In this document: positions 13,298 to 22,471 of the stretch, one piece after another
Layout of the letters: each line of letters starts with the position of its first letter
Position numbering within the stretch: position 1 is the first letter of the stretch
Source of the DNA: Desulfolutivibrio sulfodismutans DSM 3696
Lineage (GTDB): Bacteria; Desulfobacterota; Desulfovibrionia; Desulfovibrionales; Desulfovibrionaceae
Assembly: GCF_013376455.1 (NCBI RefSeq)
Contig: NZ_CP045504.1
Span: forward strand, 1,157,501 to 1,221,500
DNA: 64,000 bases
Direction: 5' to 3'
Notes under the pieces: generated by a model
Seen by the model: only the letters and a program-made list of their open reading frames with translations
What the model was told of the DNA's origin: nothing
Databases searched by the model: none
Program-made: the position numbers and the translations under genes

Positions 13298-13573
13298 ATG
13301 ACACTCTTGTTCGACGATACGAAAAAGCTGGAAAAAGCCCTTGGCCCGGAAGCGGCCGAGGTTATCGCCAAGATTTTTGAAACCAGGGACGAGGCCATCC
13401 AAAAGGAATCGGCCACAAAGCACGACATTGCCCTGATCCAAAAAGATATTGCGCTGCTGCGTTCCGACGTGGAAACCAAACTGGCCCAGACCAAGGCCGA
13501 AATCATCAAGTGGGTGGCCGGGATGCTTGTGGCCCAGGCCGCGCTTATCGCCGCCCTGGTCAAACTGCTGTAG
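13298..13573 (+). CDS. Small coiled-coil protein with C-terminal membrane anchor
   Basis: Predicted 91-aa protein: an acidic/basic helical N-terminal half, a coiled-coil stretch (KHDIALIQKDIALLRSDVE) and a C-terminal transmembrane segment IIKWVAGMLVAQAALIAALVKLL. This arrangement resembles the DUF1640/coiled-coil-domain small proteins common in proteobacteria, often found near toxin-antitoxin or phage regions; the function is unknown. It is a single gene ended by a good terminator. The ATG at 13298 is in a G+C-rich context without a strong SD, so the start is moderately certain. Confidence 0.7.
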   Translation: MTLLFDDTKKLEKALGPEAAEVIAKIFETRDEAIQKESATKHDIALIQKDIALLRSDVETKLAQTKAEIIKWVAGMLVAQAALIAALVKLL

Positions 13574-13600
13574 ATTGATCCGCTGCCGTCCGCAATTCAG

Positions 13601-13629
13601 GCCCCGAAAGATTTCGGGGCTTTCTTTTT
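13601..13629 (+). terminator. Rho-independent terminator after the coiled-coil gene
   Basis: A G+C-rich inverted repeat (GCCCCGAAA at 13601-13609 with TTTCGGGGC at 13612-13620) is followed directly by TTTCTTTTT. It lies 28 bases after the stop codon at 13573. Confidence 0.88.
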
Positions 13630-14184
13630 ACGCGGCCTGCGGGGCGCCTGTGTTGAGTATGGTAAACAGGATGAGAGGTTTGACCGAGATGGCCCGGATT
13701 GTCTCCCTGCGGTTGCACAAGGTCATAATTTCAATATACTGCACACTTCTTTTCGGAATGCGACATTCGTTTGGAATGCTTTTCGGCTCTTCTTTCTTGT
13801 CCGTTCAAGAACACCATTGGCCATCTCGGCAATGTCGACGCGTGAAATGTGCTCAGGTGCCCCTTTCGCCATGGCAAATACTCGTTCTCCGCTTGTGCCG
13901 AGATTCGGTTCTTCTTTTCACAAGGCCCCAATTTATTCCGTTTCGCTCATAAATCGCCCTGGACCATGCCTGAACCTTTGGCTGACATGGAACGTGTGAT
14001 CAATTCAACAGCCTGTCAAGGAACGTCAACGAATCGAAATTTCTTTCAACCTTTCGAATTGTGAGCAGGATTTGAGCGTGACGGCCGCCTGGCCCGATTT
14101 CTTGACTTCCCGCCCGGCTTCATCCATGTAACCGGTTTCCCATGCGCATTGCGCGGTTTTTCGAAACTCCCCCAAGGTGAATCC
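13630..14184. other. Unexplained intergenic stretch upstream of ileS
   Basis: About 550 bases with lower G+C than the neighbours and no supportable gene. Overlapping open frames exist (for instance around 13817-14064) but none has a ribosome binding site plus a recognisable domain. It may be a decayed remnant or the long leader of ileS. I looked for a T-box-like specifier or antiterminator and saw none. The SD for ileS (AAGGTG) lies at about 14174-14179. Confidence 0.4.
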
Positions 14185-17019
14185 ATGAGCGATTACAAAA
14201 AAACCCTGAACCTTCCGGCCACCTCCTTCCCCATGAAGGCCAATCTCAAGCAGAAAGAGCCGGAACTCCTGGACTTCTGGGCCAAGAGCGGCGCCTATGC
14301 CGCGATGGTCGCGGCCAGGGACGGCAAGCCCCGCTACGTCTTGCACGACGGACCGCCCTACGCCAACGGCCGCCTGCACATGGGCCACGCCTTAAATAAG
14401 ATATTAAAGGATATCATCGTCAAATCCCGCCACATGGCCGGATACCAGGCCCCCTACGTGCCCGGCTGGGACTGCCACGGCCTGCCCATCGAGCACAAGG
14501 TCGAGCAGCAGCTCAAGGAAAAGGGGAAGACCGACCTGCCCGCCGTGGTCATCCGCAAGCTGTGCCGGGAATACGCCATGAAATTCGTGGACATCCAGCG
14601 CAAGGAGTTCAAACGGCTGGGGGTTTTCGGCGAATGGGACGATCCCTACCTGACCATGAAACCGGCCTACGAGTCGGCCACGGCCACGGTGCTGTGCGAA
14701 TTCGTGGAGAACGGCGCCGTGGTGCGCGGCAAAAAGCCCATCCACTGGTGCATCTCCTGCAAGACCGCCCTGGCCGAGGCCGAGGTGGAATACGCCGACG
14801 AGAAATCGCCCTCGGTCTTCGTACGCTTCCCCCTGACCGACCCCAGGGCCGCGGCCGTCCTGCCCGGAGCTGATCCGGCGAACACCTACGCCGTCATCTG
14901 GACCACCACCCCCTGGACCCTGCCGGACAACATGGCCGTGGCCGTGCATCCGGACCTCGACTACGTGCTGGCAGCCGCCCCAGGCGGCCGCTATCTGGTC
15001 GCCAAGGAACTGCTGCCCGGGCTGGCCAAGCGCTTCGGCTGGGAGACCTTCGAGGTGCTGGCCGAGACCGCCGGGGCGTCCCTTGAGGGCCTCGTCGCCC
15101 GCCATCCCTTTTACGACCGGCCCTCGCCCCTGGTGCTCGGCGACCACGTCACCCTGGAGGCCGGAACGGGCCTGGTGCACACCGCCCCGGGCCATGGCCG
15201 CGAGGACTACGACGTGGGCATGCGCTACGGCCTGGACATCCTCTCGCCCATGGACGACTCGGGCCGGTTCCTGGACTCGGTGGAATTTTTCCGGGGCAAG
15301 GACGTGTTCGAGGCCAACCCCCTGGTCATCGAAAAGCTCAAGGAAGTCGGGCATCTCTTGGCCGAGTCCGGCATCTCCCACTCCTACCCCCACTGCTGGC
15401 GCTGCAAAAAGCCCGTGATCTTCCGGGCCACCACCCAGTGGTTCGTGTCCATGGAGAAAAACGACCTGCGCAAACGGGCGCTTTCCGCCATTGAAAACGA
15501 CGTGGAATGGATTCCGGCCTGGGGCAAGGAGCGCATCCACAACATGATCTCCGGCCGCCCGGACTGGTGCATTTCCCGCCAACGCAACTGGGGCGTGCCC
15601 ATCATCGCCCTGTTGTGCGCCTCCTGCGACGCCGCCTACAACGATCCGGCCTGGATGATGTCCATCGCCGAAAAGTTCGCCAACCACCCCCACGGCTGCG
15701 ACTACTGGTTCGAGGCCCCCCTGGAGGACATCGTGCCCAAGGGGCTCACCTGCCCCCACTGCGGCGGCACGCACTGGGTGAAGGAGGACGACATCCTGGA
15801 CGTGTGGTTCGACTCCGGCACAAGCTTCGCCGCCGTGCTCGAACAGCGTCCCGAGTGCCGCTTCCCGGCCGACATGTATCTCGAAGGTTCGGACCAGCAC
15901 CGGGGCTGGTTCCACAGCTCGCTTCTGGCCTCCATCGGGGCCCGGGGCGTGGCCCCTTACCGCTCCGTCCTGACCCACGGCTACGTGGTGGACGGCGAGG
16001 GCCGCAAGATGTCCAAGTCCGTGGGCAACGTCATCTCCCCCCAGGAGATCATCGACAAGCACGGCGCGGAAATCCTGCGCATCTGGACTTCGGCCGTGGA
16101 CTACCGCGACGACATCCGCATCTCCGACGAGATCGTCAACCGCATCGTCGAGGCCTACCGCCGCATCCGCAACACCTGCCGGTTCATCCTGGGCAACCTG
16201 GGCGGCTTCGCCCCGTCAGACGCCGTGACTCCGGAGGACATGCTGCCGCTGGACCGTTTCGCCCTGGATTCGGTCATCCGCGAGCACGACCGGATGTGCG
16301 CCGCCTACGAAAAATACGAATTCCACAAGGTCTTCCACGGCCTGCACAACCTGTGCATCACGGACTTAAGCGCCTTCTATCTGGACATCATCAAGGACCG
16401 GCTCTACGTCTCCGGGGAAAAAAGCCTGGAACGCCGCTCGGCCCAGACCGCGCTGTGGACCATCCTGACCCTCATGGTGCGGGACATGGCCCCCATCCTG
16501 TCGTTCACCGCCGAGGAGGTCTTCGGACACACCCCGCTTCCGCTTCGCGGCGACGCCGCCACGGTGTTTCTGGCGGAGGAGCCGGACCTCGCCCCCTGGC
16601 GGCTGGCCGACGCCGAGAGAACGCGCTTCGAGGGCGTGGCGGCGCTTCGCGGCGAGATCACCAAGGCCATCGAGCCCAGGCGCAAGGCCGGGGAGATCGG
16701 CCATTCCCTGGAGACCCGGGTGGAGGTCTTTTTGCCCGACGCCCTGGCCGACGAACTTGGCGATCTGTCCGGCATCGATCTGCGCGAAATCTGCATCGTC
16801 TCCCAGGTGACCGTGACCCGGGCGGACGCCGCCGCCATCCCGGACGACGCCTGGCGCAGCGAGGACATCCCCGGGCTTTGCGTCGCCGTGGCCAAGGCCG
16901 AGGGCGGCAAGTGCGCCCGGTGCTGGGTCGTGAGCGGGGAACTGGGAATAGACCCGAACCATCCGGAAATCTGTCCCCGGTGCGCTGCGGTTCTGCACCA
17001 CTGCCAAGCCGCCTCCTGA
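14185..17019 (+). CDS. ileS: Isoleucyl-tRNA synthetase
   Basis: Class Ia synthetase (944 aa) that charges tRNA-Ile and edits valine. The HIGH-type motif is in [13 protein letters not shown] near residue 60, the CP1 editing domain follows ([23 protein letters not shown]), KMSKS lies in [10 protein letters not shown], and the C-terminal zinc finger has paired cysteines in CARCW and CPRC. This is the bacterial type with C-terminal Zn-binding domain. The start at 14185 (MSDYKKTL) is preferred over an in-frame ATG at 14149 because AAGGTG lies upstream. The lspA gene follows 25 bases later, a pairing seen in many bacteria. Confidence 0.97.
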   Translation: MSDYKKTLNLPATSFPMKANLKQKEPELLDFWAKSGAYAAMVAARDGKPRYVLHDGPPYANGRLHMGHALNKILKDIIVKSRHMAGYQAPYVPGWDCHGLPIEHKVEQQLKEKGKTDLPAVVIRKLCREYAMKFVDIQRKEFKRLGVFGEWDDPYLTMKPAYESATATVLCEFVENGAVVRGKKPIHWCISCKTALAEAEVEYADEKSPSVFVRFPLTDPRAAAVLPGADPANTYAVIWTTTPWTLPDNMAVAVHPDLDYVLAAAPGGRYLVAKELLPGLAKRFGWETFEVLAETAGASLEGLVARHPFYDRPSPLVLGDHVTLEAGTGLVHTAPGHGREDYDVGMRYGLDILSPMDDSGRFLDSVEFFRGKDVFEANPLVIEKLKEVGHLLAESGISHSYPHCWRCKKPVIFRATTQWFVSMEKNDLRKRALSAIENDVEWIPAWGKERIHNMISGRPDWCISRQRNWGVPIIALLCASCDAAYNDPAWMMSIAEKFANHPHGCDYWFEAPLEDIVPKGLTCPHCGGTHWVKEDDILDVWFDSGTSFAAVLEQRPECRFPADMYLEGSDQHRGWFHSSLLASIGARGVAPYRSVLTHGYVVDGEGRKMSKSVGNVISPQEIIDKHGAEILRIWTSAVDYRDDIRISDEIVNRIVEAYRRIRNTCRFILGNLGGFAPSDAVTPEDMLPLDRFALDSVIREHDRMCAAYEKYEFHKVFHGLHNLCITDLSAFYLDIIKDRLYVSGEKSLERRSAQTALWTILTLMVRDMAPILSFTAEEVFGHTPLPLRGDAATVFLAEEPDLAPWRLADAERTRFEGVAALRGEITKAIEPRRKAGEIGHSLETRVEVFLPDALADELGDLSGIDLREICIVSQVTVTRADAAAIPDDAWRSEDIPGLCVAVAKAEGGKCARCWVVSGELGIDPNHPEICPRCAAVLHHCQAAS

Positions 17020-17044
17020 TTCACGGACGGCAAAAAGGAGCCGC

Positions 17045-17536
17045 ATGAAACGAAGCTACAAGCTGGCCGGACTCATCACCCTGGTCGTGGTGGCCCTGGA
17101 TCAGGCCGCCAAGGCCTGGATTCTGGCCAACATCATCCTCTATACCACCCATCCGGTCATCCCGGGATTTTTCAACATCGTGCATGTCTTGAACAAGGGC
17201 GCGGCCTTCGGCTTTTTGAACCGCTCGGACATCACCTGGCAGACGTACCTATTCTTCGCCACCACGGCCATGGCCGTGGTGCTCATCCTGCATCTTTTGC
17301 GCGCCGCCCTGGAAGAGGACACCACCCTCATCTGCGGTCTGGGACTGATCCTTGGCGGGGCCATCGGCAACCTCATCGACCGCATCCGGTTCGGCGAGGT
17401 GGTGGATTTTCTGGATTTTCACTATGGCGATCTGCACTGGCCGGCCTTCAACGTGGCCGACATCGCCATCACCCTGGGTTCCGTGGCCCTCATGGCGGCC
17501 TTTTTGCGCGCCCGCAAGGCCCCGCCCGAGGAGTGA
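17045..17536 (+). CDS. lspA: Lipoprotein signal peptidase (signal peptidase II)
   Basis: Inner-membrane aspartic protease (163 aa) that cleaves the signal peptide of prolipoproteins after lipidation. Four hydrophobic segments are visible. The conserved blocks NKGAAFGF, GGAIGNLIDRIRFGEVVDFLDF and the C-terminal FNVADIAITLG carry the two catalytic aspartates of the family. SD AAAAGGAG is well placed before ATG 17045. It lies directly behind ileS; clients in this window include the predicted lipoproteins CpoB, PqiC and Pal. Confidence 0.96.
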   Translation: MKRSYKLAGLITLVVVALDQAAKAWILANIILYTTHPVIPGFFNIVHVLNKGAAFGFLNRSDITWQTYLFFATTAMAVVLILHLLRAALEEDTTLICGLGLILGGAIGNLIDRIRFGEVVDFLDFHYGDLHWPAFNVADIAITLGSVALMAAFLRARKAPPEE

Positions 17537-17698
17537 GCCCGGGGTTTGCCTTACGCCCCGGCAGCGGATACCATGCGGCCCGGACGCGTCGCGCGGCCCC
17601 TTGAGACACGGCCCCACGGCACGCCCCGGCGGGAACCGGACCCTGCGGCCCTGTGAACGAAACGCCATCTCCAAGGCCGCCTGGCCTGTGAGGAACAT

Positions 17699-17929
17699 AT
17701 GATCTGGGCTCCCCTGCCCCCCATGTCTTCAGGACAACTGGTCCTTGTCTCCCTTTTGGCCTTTTTGCCCATCGTGTTGAACCTGTGGGCCATCTGGCAC
17801 AGCTTTACGCGCGTGTTCCCCACCCCGGCCGAAAAAATGGCCTGGTTCGGGGCGGCCGTGTTCATTCCCGTGCTGGGCGGCCTGGCCTATCTGCTGTTTG
17901 GCAGGAAAAGAGGAAAAAAACCGCTATGA
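17699..17929 (+). CDS. PLDc_N-domain small membrane protein
   Basis: A 76-aa protein with two hydrophobic segments: VLVSLLAFLPIVLNLWAIWHSF and MAWFGAAVFIPVLGGLAYLLFG, ending in a basic tail RKRGKKPL. The WxxAVFIPxLGGLAYLLFGR pattern matches the PLDc_N domain, which occurs alone or at the front of cardiolipin synthases; here there is no catalytic HKD domain, so no enzyme activity is implied. The ATG follows GAGGAAC. Its stop codon overlaps the ATG of cpoB by ATGA, so translation of the two is probably coupled. Confidence 0.7.
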   Translation: MIWAPLPPMSSGQLVLVSLLAFLPIVLNLWAIWHSFTRVFPTPAEKMAWFGAAVFIPVLGGLAYLLFGRKRGKKPL

Positions 17930-18900
17930 ACACCACCACGACCCGTCTCGCCACGATGGCCGCAGTCATCGTGGCGCTTCTGGCCCTGTGCTCCTGCGCC
18001 TCGAAAAAGGCCGATCCGGCGGCTCCCGCGCCCCTGGACACCCCGGCCGACATGTGGGCCGAGATGGAAAACCTCAAGTCCGAGGTGCGCGGCTTAAACG
18101 CCAAGATCGAGGAATTAAGCTACCAGGCCAAGTCCCGCGAAGGGGCTTCCGGCGCGGAGATGTCCGGCCGCGTGGCCCGGCTGGAATCCCAGGTGGCCCA
18201 GATGGCCTCCCAACTGGCCATCGACATCGACGGCGCAGGCCCCACGGCCTCCGGCCCGGCGGCCATGGCCGGCGCGCCCGCCACGCCGTATTCCGCCCAG
18301 ACCGGCTACCCGGCCCAGGCCGCCTATCCGGGACAGGCAGTCGCCCCCGCAGCAGGCCAGCACGCACCGTCCTATGGCGTGGAGCAGGGGGACGGGGATT
18401 ACGAGGACGTCCCGGCGCCACGCCAGTCGCCCTACGCCCAGGCCCCGGCCAGCCCCTACGCCCAGGCCCCGGTCGCGCCTGTCGCGCAACCGGTCGCCCA
18501 ACCGGGCGCGCCGGTGCTCAATCCGCCCAAGGATCCGGCCGACGCCCTGTACACCCAGGCCCTGCAGGCCTTCAACGCCAAGCAGTATCGCGAGGCGTTG
18601 TCCATGTGGACGGAGTTCACCAAGAACTTCTCCAAAAGCCCCCTGGTTCCCAACACCTATTTCTGGATCGGGGAGTGCAATTACCAGATCGGCGATTTCG
18701 CCAACGCCGTGTTGTCTTATCAGGAAGTCATCGACAAATTCCCCAAAAGCAACAAATATCCCGACGCCCTCTTCAAGCGCGGCGCCTCCTTCGTCAAGCT
18801 CAACAACAAGCAGGCCGCCAAAATCTCCTTCCAGGAACTGATCACCAAATATCCCAATTCCCCACTGGCCCAGCGCGCCAAGGCCATGATGCCCAAATAG
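17926..18900 (+). CDS. cpoB: Tol-Pal system lipoprotein CpoB (YbgF)
   Basis: Predicted periplasmic protein (324 aa) that in model bacteria coordinates outer-membrane constriction with peptidoglycan synthesis during division. The signal sequence ends in a lipobox-like LCSC with C24 as lipidation site, unlike E. coli CpoB, which is soluble. A short coiled coil (EMENLKSEVRGLNAKIEEL) follows, then a Pro/Ala/Gln-rich linker (about residues 95-200) and C-terminal TPR repeats (DALYTQALQAFNAKQYREAL, PLVPNTYFWIGEC, KYPDALFKRGASFVKLNNKQAA). It is far from tolB-pal (63 kb end of the window), whereas in many genomes these are adjacent. Confidence 0.85.
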   Translation: MNTTTTRLATMAAVIVALLALCSCASKKADPAAPAPLDTPADMWAEMENLKSEVRGLNAKIEELSYQAKSREGASGAEMSGRVARLESQVAQMASQLAIDIDGAGPTASGPAAMAGAPATPYSAQTGYPAQAAYPGQAVAPAAGQHAPSYGVEQGDGDYEDVPAPRQSPYAQAPASPYAQAPVAPVAQPVAQPGAPVLNPPKDPADALYTQALQAFNAKQYREALSMWTEFTKNFSKSPLVPNTYFWIGECNYQIGDFANAVLSYQEVIDKFPKSNKYPDALFKRGASFVKLNNKQAAKISFQELITKYPNSPLAQRAKAMMPK

Positions 18901-18931
18901 GCGCGCACCACGCCAAAGGAAGCGACACCAC

Positions 18932-19369
18932 ATGGAATCCGAATCGAAATACAAGAAAATCGTCTACCTGACCTTCCCCCCGGACGTTTCCAACAAGCCC
19001 GTGGTGTGCAACCTCACCAGGCTTTACGATCTGTGCTTCAACATCCTCAAGGCTCAGATCACCCCGCGCCAGGACGGCCAGATGACCATTGAAATCTTTG
19101 GGGATCCCCAGGCCTTCGAGCACGGCATGGCCTACCTCAAAGAACACAACGTCAAGGTCCATCCCATCACCCAGAAAATCTCCCGCGACGAGCAAACCTG
19201 CATCCACTGCGGCATGTGTACCGCGCTTTGCCCCACCAAGGCCCTGGCCGTGGACACCACAACCCGGCTGGTGGTCTTTCACCCGGACAAGTGTTCGGCC
19301 TGCGGCATCTGCACCAACGTCTGTCCGGTCAAGGCCATGGACGTGTTTCCGGAAAACGGACATAACTAA
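18932..19369 (+). CDS. NIL-domain ferredoxin with two [4Fe-4S] clusters
   Basis: Protein of 145 aa with an N-terminal NIL domain (residues about 8-75, KKIVYLTFPPDVSNKPVV), a fold first seen in methionine ABC transporters, joined to a C-terminal ferredoxin with CIHCGMCTALCP and CSACGICTNVCP, i.e. two complete CxxCxxCxxxCP sets. Such NIL-ferredoxins are common in sulfate reducers and methanogens and are linked by context to sulfur or methionine metabolism; the partner is not known from this sequence. SD AAAGGAAG precedes ATG 18932. It lies 31 bases behind cpoB and is followed by chemotaxis-related genes. Confidence 0.85.
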   Translation: MESESKYKKIVYLTFPPDVSNKPVVCNLTRLYDLCFNILKAQITPRQDGQMTIEIFGDPQAFEHGMAYLKEHNVKVHPITQKISRDEQTCIHCGMCTALCPTKALAVDTTTRLVVFHPDKCSACGICTNVCPVKAMDVFPENGHN

Positions 19370-19447
19370 CGGCGGGTTCCCAGATTCCCGACTTCACATG
19401 TCGCCGCCCTGGCGGCGTCCACCCTCCGCCATGCGAGGCGCACGGCC

Positions 19448-19981
19448 ATGTACGACACGGAAAAACGAACCTATCTGCGGATCCCCACCCGCATCAGCGG
19501 GCATGGACGGCTCCTTGGCGACCCCTCCGAACAACCCGTCTTCCGAGACGCCCCCCTGGCCGGACTCACCGGGCCCGGGGCCTTTGACGCCCGCGACGCC
19601 TCCATTCCGGAAAGTCTCTACACCCTGCTCTCCAGCTTAAACGCCAAGCTGGACCTCCTCATCGGCATGCTCGGCAAGGACCAGATGTCCTCAGACTTTC
19701 CCGTGGATCTGTCCGTCGTGGAGATCAGCGGCGCGGGGTTGCGGTTCTCCGCCTCCGCCGCCCTGCCCATGGACGCCGACATGGAGGTGGTGCTCATGCT
19801 CTCCCAGTTCCCCCTGCGCATGGCCGGGGCCATGGGCAAGATCATCCGCGCTGAGGACTGCGACGGCAAGACCATCTATGCCCTTGATTTCACGCGCATC
19901 AGGGAGCGCGACCTGGAAACCATCGTGCAGTTCGTCTTTCAAAGCCAGAGAGACGAAATACGCGGCAAAAAGTGGGACTAA
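19448..19981 (+). CDS. PilZ-like c-di-GMP-binding domain protein
   Basis: Protein of 177 aa. The N-terminus has KRTYLRIPTR, which resembles the RxxxR part of a PilZ site, and the C-terminal half has DLSVVEISGAGLRFSA, resembling D/NxSxxG, so a split PilZ fold seems likely with a long insert (residues about 20-75) between the two. It probably binds cyclic di-GMP, but the spacing is unusual and I would not rule out a degenerate, non-binding member. The gene lies 14 bases ahead of cheZ and near the flagellin gene, so a role in motility control is inferred. Confidence 0.6.
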   Translation: MYDTEKRTYLRIPTRISGHGRLLGDPSEQPVFRDAPLAGLTGPGAFDARDASIPESLYTLLSSLNAKLDLLIGMLGKDQMSSDFPVDLSVVEISGAGLRFSASAALPMDADMEVVLMLSQFPLRMAGAMGKIIRAEDCDGKTIYALDFTRIRERDLETIVQFVFQSQRDEIRGKKWD

Positions 19982-19994
19982 CCGGAGCCACGTC

Positions 19995-20732
19995 ATGATG
20001 AAGGAAACGGATTTCGTCGAACGCCTGATGGACAAGGTCATCGCCGATGTGGCCGACAGCCTCAAGGAAAGTATCGTCGCCACCGTGGAACGGGAAGTCA
20101 CCAAGACCCTCTCCCGCTCCCTGGTGGAAAGCGAATTCTACCGCCGCTTAAGCGATGAAATGCGCACCGGGCTCCAGGAAATCTACAAGGAAATCAATTC
20201 CGCCGCAAAATCCGGTTCGGAACCGGCGCAGGCTTCCGACAGCCGCCAGGCCGACAAGCTCTTTCACGAGGCCGCCGCCCAGCTCGACCAGATCCTGCTG
20301 ACAACGGAAAAGGCCACCACCGAGATCATGGACATCGTGGAAAAACACCTCGATCTCCAGGCCACATCGAACCAGATCCTGCACAGCCTCAAAAGCGGCG
20401 GCGTCAGCAAGGAACACCTCCAACAACTGCGCGACCAAAGCGACCTGCTCAATCAGGATCTCATCAGCATCATGACCAGCTTAAGCTTCCAGGATCTCAC
20501 CGGACAACGCATCAAACGCATCATCGAAGCCATCAAAAAGGTCGAACAGATCGTCCTCGACCTCTACCTGTCCACCGGCCTCAAGATCAAAGCCCGTGAG
20601 GAAGCCCCTGAAAAAGACATCGAACAACTCGATGTCGAGGCCAAACAAAAGGTCACGGAACTCAAAGGCCCCCAGTCCGGCGTCGCCCAAGAAAGCGTGG
20701 ACGACCTCCTGGCCCAGCTCGGGCTGGAATAA
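19995..20732 (+). CDS. cheZ: CheZ-type CheY-P phosphatase
   Basis: Mostly helical protein of 245 aa with the hallmarks of CheZ: a long central hairpin whose catalytic segment LSFQDLTGQRIKRI carries the glutamine at residue 166 (the Q147 position of E. coli CheZ), and a C-terminal tail SVDDLLAQLGLE, which matches the CheY-binding peptide of the family. A flexible acidic linker separates the two. It should speed dephosphorylation of CheY (5779-6162). The start MMKETDF at 19995 has CCGGAGCC upstream. It lies between a PilZ gene and flagellin. Confidence 0.88.
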   Translation: MMKETDFVERLMDKVIADVADSLKESIVATVEREVTKTLSRSLVESEFYRRLSDEMRTGLQEIYKEINSAAKSGSEPAQASDSRQADKLFHEAAAQLDQILLTTEKATTEIMDIVEKHLDLQATSNQILHSLKSGGVSKEHLQQLRDQSDLLNQDLISIMTSLSFQDLTGQRIKRIIEAIKKVEQIVLDLYLSTGLKIKAREEAPEKDIEQLDVEAKQKVTELKGPQSGVAQESVDDLLAQLGLE

Positions 20733-20745
20733 TAAGAATACCGAT

Positions 20746-20850
20746 ACCGGGGCTGCTGCCCCGGACCCCGCCCGGGGGGAATCATTCCCCCCGGACCCCC
20801 CGTCATCCCCCGGCGGGACGGACTGCTGCGCAGTTTCGCCCCGCCGGGGG
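20746..20850. repeat. Hairpin-rich repeat, copy 1, upstream of flagellin
   Basis: A 53-base element (20746-20798) starts 14 bases after the cheZ stop and is repeated at 22216-22268 with one base difference. Its second half forms a perfect 10-bp stem around TCA (CCGGGGGGAA...TTCCCCCCGG). A further stem of 11 bp (20807-20817 with 20840-20850) follows. There is no T run, so this looks like a terminator-like or BIME-like dispersed intergenic repeat rather than a classic intrinsic terminator. Confidence 0.8.
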
Positions 20851-21063
20851 AAAACGCGTTGTCCAGGATGAAGGGCCTTCCCGCGGTCAGCCGGGAGTCG
20901 TTCCTTTCCTGCACCAAGGATTCCTGACGGTTGGCATAATAATGCACAAAATATCCCGCCCGCCCTATTAGCAGCTACAGAACATCCGATACAGACAGCA
21001 AGGTTCATGCGCTGCACGACGGCATGGGCAAGGCCGAATAAGTCCGAAACAAAGGACCGACCT

Positions 21064-22215
21064 ATGTCCTTGGTTATCAATCACAATCTGATGGCCCAAA
21101 ACGCCACCAGAAATTTAAGCACCGCCTACGGCGCCCTGGCCACCTCCACCCGCCGCCTGTCCTCGGGGCTGCGCATCGGGACCGCCGCCGATGACGCCGC
21201 CGGACTCGCCGTGCGCGAGCTCATGCGCGCCGACATCGCGGCCCTCAACCAGGGAGTCAGAAACGCCAACGACGCCATCTCCCTCATCCAGACCGCCGAC
21301 GGCGCGCTCGGGGTCATCGACGAAAAGCTCATCCGCATGAAGGAGCTGGCCGAACAGGCCGCCACCGGCACCTATACCTCCGACCAGCGTATCATCATCG
21401 ATTCCGAATATCAGGCCATGGCCTCGGAAATCACCCGCATTGCCAACGCCACGGATTTCAACGGCATCTATCTCTTGAATGGAAATCTCTCCGGCAGCAC
21501 CCACGACGGCACGGCCATGGCGTCCACCGGAAAGCTCAAGGTCCACTTCGGCACCGCCAACGACTGCGCCGAGGATTACTATTATATCCAGATCGGGACG
21601 TGTACGGCCAGTGCTTTGGGTTTTAGAGGCGGCTCTAGTACGTCTGGAACGACTGAAGCTGAGTATGTAGCAGAACACAATCTGACAATTATATATCCTC
21701 AAAACGTAAGTATAAGTTCAGTTGATATTTATAACAATTCTCCTCAAAGCGTACAGGATCAATTTGACAGATCGGTTGACTCAAACATGTATAGTGATGC
21801 TTCGAATAACTATTATATATTTGCTCGGACCACCTCCGGAGACCTTCATGTTCTCAGGGGTGATTCGAGCAACAACTATATCAGCGACACCAACCTCAGC
21901 GGTTCCTCCAGCGCCAGTTCCATCTCCACCCAGGAGCTGGCCCAGCAGGCGCTGATCACCGTCAAAAACGCCATCATCTCCAAGGACAAGATTCGCGCCA
22001 ACCTCGGGGCCTTGCAGAACCGTCTGGAGAACACCATCTCCAACCTGCAGATACAGGCCGAGAACCTCCAGGCCGCCGAGTCGCGCATCTCCGACGTGGA
22101 CGTGGCCACGGAGATGACCGAGTTCGTGCGCCAGCAGATCCTCACCCAGGCCGCCGTGGCCATGCTCTCGCAGGCCAACTCGCTGCCGCGCATGGCCCTG
22201 CAGCTTATGGGATAA
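21064..22215 (+). CDS. fliC: Flagellin with A+T-rich central domain
   Basis: Flagellar filament subunit (383 aa), exported by the flagellar type III system. The conserved D0/D1 ends are present: N-terminus SLVINHNLMAQNATRNLST and SSGLRIGTAADDAAGLAV, C-terminus VRQQILTQAAVAMLSQANSLP. The surface region (about residues 180-270, bases 21600-21850) is A+T-rich and rich in Ser, Asn and Tyr, in contrast to the G+C-rich ends, which suggests a domain replaced by transfer or kept by different selection. The start at 21064 is the usual MSLVINHN; upstream there is AAAGGA. The gene sits between two copies of a 53-base repeat. Confidence 0.93.
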   Translation: MSLVINHNLMAQNATRNLSTAYGALATSTRRLSSGLRIGTAADDAAGLAVRELMRADIAALNQGVRNANDAISLIQTADGALGVIDEKLIRMKELAEQAATGTYTSDQRIIIDSEYQAMASEITRIANATDFNGIYLLNGNLSGSTHDGTAMASTGKLKVHFGTANDCAEDYYYIQIGTCTASALGFRGGSSTSGTTEAEYVAEHNLTIIYPQNVSISSVDIYNNSPQSVQDQFDRSVDSNMYSDASNNYYIFARTTSGDLHVLRGDSSNNYISDTNLSGSSSASSISTQELAQQALITVKNAIISKDKIRANLGALQNRLENTISNLQIQAENLQAAESRISDVDVATEMTEFVRQQILTQAAVAMLSQANSLPRMALQLMG

Positions 22216-22462
22216 ACCGGGGCTGCCGCCCCGGACCCCGCCCGGGGGGAATCATTCCCCCCGGCCCCCTTGGCATCCGTCGGCGGGTTGCCCGGCGCTT
22301 CGCGCCAGGCAACCCGCCGACGGGAATCCATGGGCCACGGCGCATCGCCCCTGAAACCATGCGGCCCGTGCCAGGCGCAGAAGCGCCTGGCACGGGGCCG
22401 CACGTTACGGGGTGCAGGGGGGTTACCCCCCTGCCGGGGGCGTGGGGGCAGCGCCCCCACAT
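22216..22462. repeat. Array of five hairpins, with repeat copy 2
   Basis: The stretch between the convergent flagellin and rubredoxin genes is almost all inverted repeats. First comes copy 2 of the 53-base element (22216-22268). Then follow: a 16-bp stem (22277-22292 with 22308-22323) with an inner 5-bp stem; an interrupted stem of 13 bp plus outer pairs (22361-22402, loop AGAA); a 9-bp stem (22414-22422 with 22426-22434); and an 8-bp stem (22442-22449 with 22453-22460). No U tracts follow. The arrangement suits bidirectional termination or nucleoid-protein binding; this is inference. Confidence 0.8.
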
Positions 22463-22471
22463 CTCTCCCCG

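Noticed and set aside
13669-14064. Overlapping frames upstream of ileS
   Set aside because: No SD, no domain, and mutually overlapping frames in a low-G+C region; likely chance or remnant.
20931-20946. Sigma-54-like TTGGCATAATAATGCA upstream of the flagellin gene
   Set aside because: The GG and GC are nine bases apart, not ten, so the spacing is wrong for a -24/-12 promoter; kept only as a weak possibility.
20966-20995. Sigma-28-like site (CCGATAC) upstream of flagellin
   Set aside because: The -10-like part is reasonable but the -35 region does not match TAAA at the correct distance.
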